A stretch of DNA of 64,000 nucleotides from Niveispirillum cyanobacteriorum (GTDB taxonomy: Bacteria; Pseudomonadota; Alphaproteobacteria; Azospirillales; Azospirillaceae): contig NZ_CP025612.1 of assembly GCF_002868735.1 (NCBI RefSeq), positions 868,001-932,000 on the forward strand, written 5' to 3'. The position numbers and the translations under genes are program-made. Below are positions 58,758-64,000 of this stretch, one piece after another. The notes beneath the pieces were generated by a model. The model did not search any database and had not been told where the DNA came from. It saw only the letters and a program-made list of their open reading frames with translations. Numbering within the stretch: the first letter of the stretch is position 1; each line of letters opens with the position of its first letter.

Positions 58758-59984
58758 TCAGAAATATTTAAGCCAGGCGATATCCTTGCGCCGCGCCTTC
58801 AACCGCGAGAACCAGGCCGTCGGAATGTAGAACGGGATGATCAGCCCCAGATACCAGGCGAACACCCAGCCATAATTATCAAACCCGAACAAAATCCCAT
58901 GGTTTGGTCCCCAGATGGCCAGGGCCGTGTGGTACAGCACGCGCAGCATGGCTAGGTGGAAGATGTAGAAGAACATCGGGGCACCACCGAACACCGACAG
59001 CGCGCTGGTGACACCGGCATCGCGGATACGCTCAAAAAAGGCCAGGAGCACCGATCCGACGCCCAGGGTAAACAGCAGGAAATCCAGCGATGGCGGGTAC
59101 TTGGTGAGCGACATGAAGCTCATCATCGTCCGGGCCGGATCACCATCAACGACAAACCACGGCTTGTCGCCATAGATGTTGAGCGACCGCAGGCCAACGA
59201 ACAGGGCGATCATGCCCACACCCAGCAGCAACAGCCGGCGCTGACGCACCTGGGCCGACACATGTGGCAGGAACCAGGGCCCGATCCCGAAACCAAGCAG
59301 GATCACACCGATCCAGGCCAGCACAGGATAGCTGGTCTTGGCCACAAGCCCGAATGGCAGGACAAGAAGGTCGCGCTGATGTAGCAGGGCCCAGAGCCAA
59401 TGAAGCGGCGCATCCGGGGAAAGACGGATGGGATCAAGCAGATTATGGCCCGCGACGATCACCAGCCCCAGCACGATCAGCGTGACAAGCGGCAGTCGGA
59501 ACAGACCGGCCAGCACGATCATGCACACCCCGATGCACCAGATAACCTGCAGCCATAGTGTCGGCTGCGCAATGCCCCAGTAAAGTGGCGACAGGAAGAA
59601 CACTTCAATCGCCATCAGCAGCAGGCCGCGCTTCAGCAGGTACGAGGTCGTTTCCTGGGCCGTGTGGTTGCGTGCATAGAGAAAGACGCCCAGACCCGTC
59701 AGCGCCACAAAGATCGGCGCGCACAGGCTGGCGGCCAGCCGGGCGAAGAACAGGGCCGGCATGATGGTCCTTGCATCCACCGGATCAGTAATGTCGACAT
59801 GCAGGAACCACGTCTCCCGGACATGGTCCAGCAGCATCACAACCATGACAAAGCCACGCAGCGCATCAATGCTGCGCAGACGTGACCCCGCCGATTTAAC
59901 AACAGCTCCAGTCACGCCGAGTGGCTGTCGTCCGGAAGCGGCCATAGCGATCGTGCCCATGTTGTGCCCCCTGGAATTGTCCAT
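58758..59984 (-). CDS. DUF1624/HGSNAT-like polytopic membrane protein
   Basis: A membrane protein of 408 residues with about ten helices. The first helix SIDALRGFVMVVMLLDHVRETW is the DUF1624/heparan-alpha-glucosaminide N-acetyltransferase-like hallmark, with a conserved histidine. Such proteins are thought to transfer acyl groups across the membrane, but the substrate is unknown. The start may be 59984 or the ATG at 59960 (MGTIAMAAS), which has a G-rich stretch upstream. It is separated from the oxidase gene by 15 bases and may be its operon partner. Confidence 0.78.
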   Translation of the reverse strand: MDNSRGHNMGTIAMAASGRQPLGVTGAVVKSAGSRLRSIDALRGFVMVVMLLDHVRETWFLHVDITDPVDARTIMPALFFARLAASLCAPIFVALTGLGVFLYARNHTAQETTSYLLKRGLLLMAIEVFFLSPLYWGIAQPTLWLQVIWCIGVCMIVLAGLFRLPLVTLIVLGLVIVAGHNLLDPIRLSPDAPLHWLWALLHQRDLLVLPFGLVAKTSYPVLAWIGVILLGFGIGPWFLPHVSAQVRQRRLLLLGVGMIALFVGLRSLNIYGDKPWFVVDGDPARTMMSFMSLTKYPPSLDFLLFTLGVGSVLLAFFERIRDAGVTSALSVFGGAPMFFYIFHLAMLRVLYHTALAIWGPNHGILFGFDNYGWVFAWYLGLIIPFYIPTAWFSRLKARRKDIAWLKYF

Positions 59985-59999
59985 TTGTTGAGGAAAGTC

Positions 60000-61322
60000 C
60001 TAAAGCGAGCCGACTTTGATGGTCGACCCGTCAACCAGCCGCGACAGGTTGAAATGCGTCGGGTCGACGGATGGTGTTTCATTGCTGATCAGTTCTGCCA
60101 TCAGGTAGCCGATGCCCGGTCCAAGGCCGAACCCATGCCCCGAACAGCCGGCCGCCAGGAACAGGCCTCCGACCGCATCGATGCCGGACGCAACCGGCAC
60201 GGCGTCCGGCGTGCAATCAACATAGGCACCCCAGACATGATCGATCTCAATCCCGGCCAGTTCGGGAAAGGTGCCCTTCACATTGTCCATGATGGCCTCA
60301 ACCAGCCGACGGTTGGGGGCCGGGTCCAGCACGCGCTGACGTTCGAACATCCGGTCATCGCTGCCCAGCCAGGATGGAAGGGATTCCGGCCCGGCGAACA
60401 GGGATTTGCCAACCCCGATCTGCACGGCCTTCAGGCGCTTGATGAATTGCGGCAGGAATTCACGCGCGAACCGCATGCCCTGCGCCGTCAGTTCCAGCGT
60501 CGCCCGCCCGCTGATCGCCAGGGTGTAACTGCCATCCAGGCGCCGCGTCATGGCCAGATCAGGGCAATAAACGACGTCGCCGACATCGTGGGTCGGCTTC
60601 GTGCGCAACGCCGTTTGCCGCACGCTGGCCTGGGGAAACACTACGCCATGGCGGGCCAGGAAGGTGGAGGCCCAGGCCCCGGCAGCACACAGGACTGCAT
60701 CCGCCCGGATGCTGCCCTGTTCAGTATGCACGCCCGTCACACGGCCGTTGGTGATGTCCAGGCCGCGCACGGCACAGTTCTGATGGATGGTAGCGCCGCG
60801 CACGCGCGCCCCTTCGGCCAGGGCCGGCGCTGCCCAGGCGGGTTCGGCTTTCCCATCCGCGACGGAGTGCAAACCGCCCACCCATTTGCGGCGGGTTTCG
60901 GGAATGCGCTGTGCGGCCTGCGCCCCGGTCAGCATGTAGGTTTCAACACCGAACGCCCGCGCCGTCGGCCCCCAGGCCTCCCATCCGGCCAGCATGGCGG
61001 CATCGTCGGTCGCATAGACCAGACCCGTGCGCCGGAAGCCCAGATCCTGACCGATTTCAGCCGCCAACCCGTCCCATAGCGACATGGACAGAAGCGACAG
61101 TGGCATTTCACGCGGGTCGCGGTTCTGCTGTCGGCACCATCCCCAGGTCCGGCTCGACTGCTCACAGGCGACATGGCCCTTCTCCAGCAAGGCCACGGAC
61201 AGGCCGCGCTTGGCCAGATAATAGGCCGACGCAGTGCCGACAATGCCGCCGCCGATCACCACGACATCGACGGACTGGGGCAGGGTTTCGTCACTGGCAA
61301 CGGATCGAACAGCGGGAAACAT
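60000..61322 (-). CDS. FAD-dependent amine/D-amino-acid oxidoreductase (DadA-like)
   Basis: A 440-residue flavoprotein of the DAO family. The N-terminal dinucleotide motif VVVIGGGIVGTASAYYLAKRG is near residues 20-40, with RTWGWCRQQNRDPRE after it. The C-terminal VWGAYVDCTPDAVPVASGID and FLAAGCSGHGFGLGPGIGYLMAEL close the FAD site. Family members oxidise D-amino acids, glycine, sarcosine or other amines. The neighbours, RidA and a D-serine dehydratase-like enzyme, favour a D-amino-acid or amine substrate. It has a 48-base gap to the RidA gene. Confidence 0.84.
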   Translation of the reverse strand: MFPAVRSVASDETLPQSVDVVVIGGGIVGTASAYYLAKRGLSVALLEKGHVACEQSSRTWGWCRQQNRDPREMPLSLLSMSLWDGLAAEIGQDLGFRRTGLVYATDDAAMLAGWEAWGPTARAFGVETYMLTGAQAAQRIPETRRKWVGGLHSVADGKAEPAWAAPALAEGARVRGATIHQNCAVRGLDITNGRVTGVHTEQGSIRADAVLCAAGAWASTFLARHGVVFPQASVRQTALRTKPTHDVGDVVYCPDLAMTRRLDGSYTLAISGRATLELTAQGMRFAREFLPQFIKRLKAVQIGVGKSLFAGPESLPSWLGSDDRMFERQRVLDPAPNRRLVEAIMDNVKGTFPELAGIEIDHVWGAYVDCTPDAVPVASGIDAVGGLFLAAGCSGHGFGLGPGIGYLMAELISNETPSVDPTHFNLSRLVDGSTIKVGSL

Positions 61323-61370
61323 TGTGAAACCTCGATGAGGTGGGTTTGTGTTACCGACGCGAAGATGCGA

Positions 61371-61772
61371 TTAGGCCGTTGTAATCGTGGGAAGATATGC
61401 GACGGCGTCAACCTCCACCAAAAATCCGTAATGCAGTTCGGGCACCGGCACCACGGTCCGCGCCGGGCGAGCATCGGGTAGCATCTCCGCATAGACGCGG
61501 TTGAATTCCGGCCAGTTGGCGACGCCCACGATATAGGCGGTCACGCGCGCCAGCTGCGCTGGCGTTCCGCCCGCCGCCTTCAGGATTTCCAGCATGTTGG
61601 TCACAGCCTGACGGGCCTGCGTCTCAAAGCTGGCATCGGGGAGCGGCTGGCGATCCGCCCGGATCGGCAATTGTCCGGAGATATAGAGTGTATCGCCGGC
61701 TCGCACCGCCTGTACATAATGGCCGGCAGGCGCTGGAGCGGTATCGGTCAGGATGGTTTCAATACCGGACAT
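61371..61772 (-). CDS. ridA: RidA-family enamine/imine deaminase
   Basis: A 133-residue YjgF/YER057c/UK114 protein that hydrolyses reactive enamines and imines such as 2-aminoacrylate to keto acids and ammonia. Motifs include DTLYISGQLPI, QARQAVTNMLEILKAAGGT, RVTAYIVGVANWPEFN and PARTVVPVPEL with the conserved arginine. The start overlaps the upstream PLP enzyme stop by one base (TAATG). Proximity to an enzyme that may produce 2-aminoacrylate and to an amine oxidase suits its detoxifying role. Confidence 0.87.
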   Translation of the reverse strand: MSGIETILTDTAPAPAGHYVQAVRAGDTLYISGQLPIRADRQPLPDASFETQARQAVTNMLEILKAAGGTPAQLARVTAYIVGVANWPEFNRVYAEMLPDARPARTVVPVPELHYGFLVEVDAVAYLPTITTA

Positions 61773-62935
61773 TACCAGCCTCCAAAACGCGGCCAGCTGG
61801 CCTCGACAACATCCGACGTGCCGCGCACAACCTTGTAGCCGGCATGCAGGGCCCCTGTGGCGCAGGCATGGTTGGGCAGGATACGCACGCGGTCACCGAT
61901 CTTCAGATCGGGCAAGGTCGCCCCGGAACCGGGCCGGACAGTGACGATCCCATGCTCCTGGTTGGCATCGGCCAGAATGATATCGGCATAGGGTTTGCCG
62001 CTGATGTCACAGACCAGACCATAGCCCTGGCTGACCGGCTGTTTGGAGGTGCCGCGATCCTGCGACATCGCCATCCAGCCGGCATCGACAAGAACCCAGC
62101 CCTTTTCCCGCTGATGCCCGATCACGGTGGCCAGGACCGACAGGGCGATATCATCGACCTTGCAGACACCGATGCCCATCATCACCAGATCGAAGAAGAC
62201 GAACACGCCGGCCCGCACTTCCGTAACACCGGAAAGATCGGTGGCGAAATGGGCCGTGGGCGTGGAACCCAGGCTCACCACCGGGCATGGCAGGCCGGCA
62301 TCGCGCAGTATCTGGGCCGCCTGTACCACCGCGCAGCGTTCCTGTGATGCCGCATCGACCAGGGCCTGTTCGGTGCGCGCACCATAGCTGGCACCGGCAT
62401 GGGTCAGCACGCCGCGAAGCTCCCCGCCCTGCACCAGCGCCCGCCCGATGGTCAGCAGACGATGGGCATCATTGGGAAGGACGCCCGACCGGTGACCGTC
62501 GCAATCGATCTCAATCAATGCCGGAATGGCATGGCCCGCCGCCCGTGACGCCGCTGCCACGGCTTCGGCCTGTTCCACAGTGTCCAGCACGACCGCAATA
62601 TCGACACCGTCCTGGCGAAGCCGTTGCACTTTCGCCAGCTTGTCCGGCGCGATGCCGACGGCGTAGATCATGTCCTTGACGCCGGCTGCCGCGAAATATG
62701 CCGCCTCCTTCAAGGTGGAGACCGTTGCAGGACCTGCCGCGCTCGTCATCACCCGGCGCGCCACATCGGCAGACTTCGCGGTCTTCAGATGCGGGCGCAG
62801 CGAAACCCCCATGGATACAAGCCGCCGCCGGAGGCGGGCAATGTTGCGGTCCATGCGGTCGGCGTCCAGGATCAGACAAGGCGTTTCAAGGTCCGCCAAC
62901 CGCACCGTCGCCGCGGCCGTGTCAGGATTGGTCAT
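61772..62935 (-). CDS. PLP-dependent D-serine dehydratase/D-threonine aldolase-like enzyme (DSD1 type)
   Basis: A 387-residue fold-type III PLP enzyme. LADLETPCLILDADRMDRN starts the alanine-racemase-like barrel, and LRPHLKTAKS carries the PLP lysine. The C-terminal ILPNHACATG contains an HxC pair; in eukaryotic D-serine dehydratases His and Cys at this place bind zinc, whereas D-threonine aldolases have His and Asp (recalled knowledge). Dehydration is therefore favoured, giving 2-aminoacrylate for RidA. ATG 62935 is chosen over upstream 63013 because the conserved start follows it closely. Confidence 0.8.
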   Translation of the reverse strand: MTNPDTAAATVRLADLETPCLILDADRMDRNIARLRRRLVSMGVSLRPHLKTAKSADVARRVMTSAAGPATVSTLKEAAYFAAAGVKDMIYAVGIAPDKLAKVQRLRQDGVDIAVVLDTVEQAEAVAAASRAAGHAIPALIEIDCDGHRSGVLPNDAHRLLTIGRALVQGGELRGVLTHAGASYGARTEQALVDAASQERCAVVQAAQILRDAGLPCPVVSLGSTPTAHFATDLSGVTEVRAGVFVFFDLVMMGIGVCKVDDIALSVLATVIGHQREKGWVLVDAGWMAMSQDRGTSKQPVSQGYGLVCDISGKPYADIILADANQEHGIVTVRPGSGATLPDLKIGDRVRILPNHACATGALHAGYKVVRGTSDVVEASWPRFGGW

Positions 62936-63060
62936 TATGTCCGCGTGCGTCACAGGATAGGTCCTCGCAGATAGGGTGATTTCAATGGTGCTTGCGCGAT
63001 CAACGCAGCGCAATTAACGACTTCTGCATGATTGGATAAGGCTGGGCTTAATGCCGCCAT

Positions 63061-64000
63061 TCATTGCGGGAAATAGCCCAGTACGGCCTTGGTCTCCAGA
63101 TACTCCTCCATGCCGAACACCCCATATTCCCGGCCATTTCCGGACTGTTTGTAGCCACCGAAGGCGGCATGGGCATCCCAGGCCGGATGGTTGATATGGA
63201 CCTGCCCGGCCCGTATCCGCGACGCGACCCGCCGGGCACGCTCCAGATCAGCGGACTGGATATGCGCGCCCAGGCCGTAGACCGTGTCGTTGGCGATACT
63301 CACCGCCTCTTCCTCGTCGGCATAGGGGATCAGGCAGAGGACCGGACCGAATATCTCCTCCTGTGCGATACGCATGTTCGACCGCACGTGGGAGAAGATG
63401 GTCGGCCGCACGAAAAAGCCCTGCTCCAACCCTTCCGGTCGCCCCGCGCCGCCACAGATAAGCTTTGCCCCTTCCGCCAGGCCGATGGCGATCATAGCCT
63501 GCACCTTGTCGAACTGCGCCGGGGTGGAGACGGGGCCCAGCACCGTCCCCTCCTGCATTGGATCACCCACCGTCATGGCAGCAGCGGCCTTCGCCGCCAG
63601 TTTCTCAACCTGCGCCAACCGGCTGGCCGGAACCAACATGCGGGTGGGGGCGCTGCAGGACTGTCCGACATTGCGGAAGGCCGATGCCACACCCAACGGC
63701 ACGACACGCTCGAAATCGGCATCATCCAACAGGATATTGGGCGACTTGCCGCCTAACTCCTGGGTAACGCGCTTCACTGTGGGGGCTGCTGCCTGTGCAA
63801 CCAGAATGCCGGCACGGGTCGACCCCGTGATGGAGATCATGTCCACATCCGGGTGCGCGGCAAGCGGGGCACCCACCTGTGGTCCGGTACCATGGACAAG
63901 GTTGAAGACGCCCGGCGGCGTCCCGGCATCATGCATGATCCGGGCAAACAGATCGGCGCTGAGCGGCGACATCTCGCTGGGCTTCAGCACGATCGTGCAC
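63061..64000 (-). CDS. Aldehyde dehydrogenase, 5' end beyond the window
   Basis: The C-terminal 313 residues or so of an NAD(P)-dependent aldehyde dehydrogenase; the N-terminal part lies to the right of the window. CTIVLKPSEMSPLSA, the motif SITGSTRAGILVAQAAA, the catalytic glutamate in QELGGKSPN, the catalytic cysteine in NVGQSCSAPTR and EEIFGPVLCLIPY are all visible. It is the first gene, as read, of the D-amino-acid-like cluster and probably oxidises an aldehyde formed by the amine oxidase (inference). A gap of 125 bases to the PLP enzyme gene contains no recognised feature. Confidence 0.86.
   Translation of the reverse strand, partial: CTIVLKPSEMSPLSADLFARIMHDAGTPPGVFNLVHGTGPQVGAPLAAHPDVDMISITGSTRAGILVAQAAAPTVKRVTQELGGKSPNILLDDADFERVVPLGVASAFRNVGQSCSAPTRMLVPASRLAQVEKLAAKAAAAMTVGDPMQEGTVLGPVSTPAQFDKVQAMIAIGLAEGAKLICGGAGRPEGLEQGFFVRPTIFSHVRSNMRIAQEEIFGPVLCLIPYADEEEAVSIANDTVYGLGAHIQSADLERARRVASRIRAGQVHINHPAWDAHAAFGGYKQSGNGREYGVFGMEEYLETKAVLGYFPQ

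Noticed and set aside
1-64000. CRISPR arrays, rRNA and tRNA genes, phage genes
   Set aside because: No regularly spaced direct repeats, rRNA segments, cloverleaf-like tRNA sequences or phage structural genes were seen by eye; a covariance-model scan was not possible.

Overview
The window looks like a chromosomal segment of a GC-rich Gram-negative alphaproteobacterium, probably a plant- or soil-associated member of Rhodospirillales/Azospirillaceae. The evidence is high GC, large TonB-dependent receptors, Tat-exported pectin-degrading enzymes and a seven-gene Mrp antiporter operon. The taxonomic placement is inference; no rRNA or tRNA gene was found.

Layout. 0.1-7 kb: prmB (ribosomal protein L3 methyltransferase), then a tightly overlapping mrpABCDEFG Na+/H+ antiporter operon. 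7-8.8 kb: a fadD-like acyl-CoA ligase. 9.3-29.4 kb: a plant cell-wall (pectin) and L-fucose utilisation island. It holds a GH95 fucosidase, an SGNH rhamnogalacturonan-type acetylesterase, a GH43, a PL1-type pectate lyase, a CE8 pectinesterase, a 1135-residue TonB receptor and an IclR regulator. These are followed by a complete non-phosphorylating L-fucose route: a mutarotase (frameshifted), an aldo/keto reductase dehydrogenase, fuconolactonase, a two-gene UxaA-type dehydratase, an SDR dehydrogenase and a fumarylacetoacetate-hydrolase-family lyase. FucP permease and a zinc alcohol dehydrogenase lie on the opposite strand. LacI-type palindromes lie before the GH95 gene and before the pectinesterase/TonB receptor genes.

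29.5-40.1 kb: a compact type IV secretion operon (virB2-B3-B4-B6-B9-B10-B11) with no virB1, B5, B7, B8, virD4 or relaxase in the window. It is divergent from an OmpR-type regulator, an intradiol-dioxygenase-like lipoprotein and a sensor kinase. 40.2-43.5 kb: a dead IS5/IS427-type element, a TonB receptor remnant, an intact glycerate kinase and a heavily mutated tartrate dehydrogenase, read here as a decaying tartrate locus. 43.6-54.2 kb: a probable aromatic (perhaps aryl-glycoside) catabolic cluster with a TonB receptor, MhpA-like hydroxylase, GlcG-like protein, extradiol-type VOC enzyme, FAH hydrolase, GH3 glycosidase, MFS transporter and LysR regulator. A shared LysR-like box lies at both promoters.

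54.3-58.7 kb: a gene graveyard. It holds an NtrC-type regulator frameshifted by an exact 7-bp tandem duplication, an acetyltransferase-like/histidine-kinase chimera, an alpha/beta hydrolase with a nonsense codon, and truncated arginase-like, HAD phosphatase and aminotransferase genes. 58.7-64 kb: a minus-strand set consisting of a DUF1624-like membrane protein, an FAD amine/D-amino-acid oxidase, RidA, a D-serine-dehydratase/D-threonine-aldolase-like PLP enzyme and an aldehyde dehydrogenase that runs off the window. This set suggests D-amino-acid or amine catabolism.
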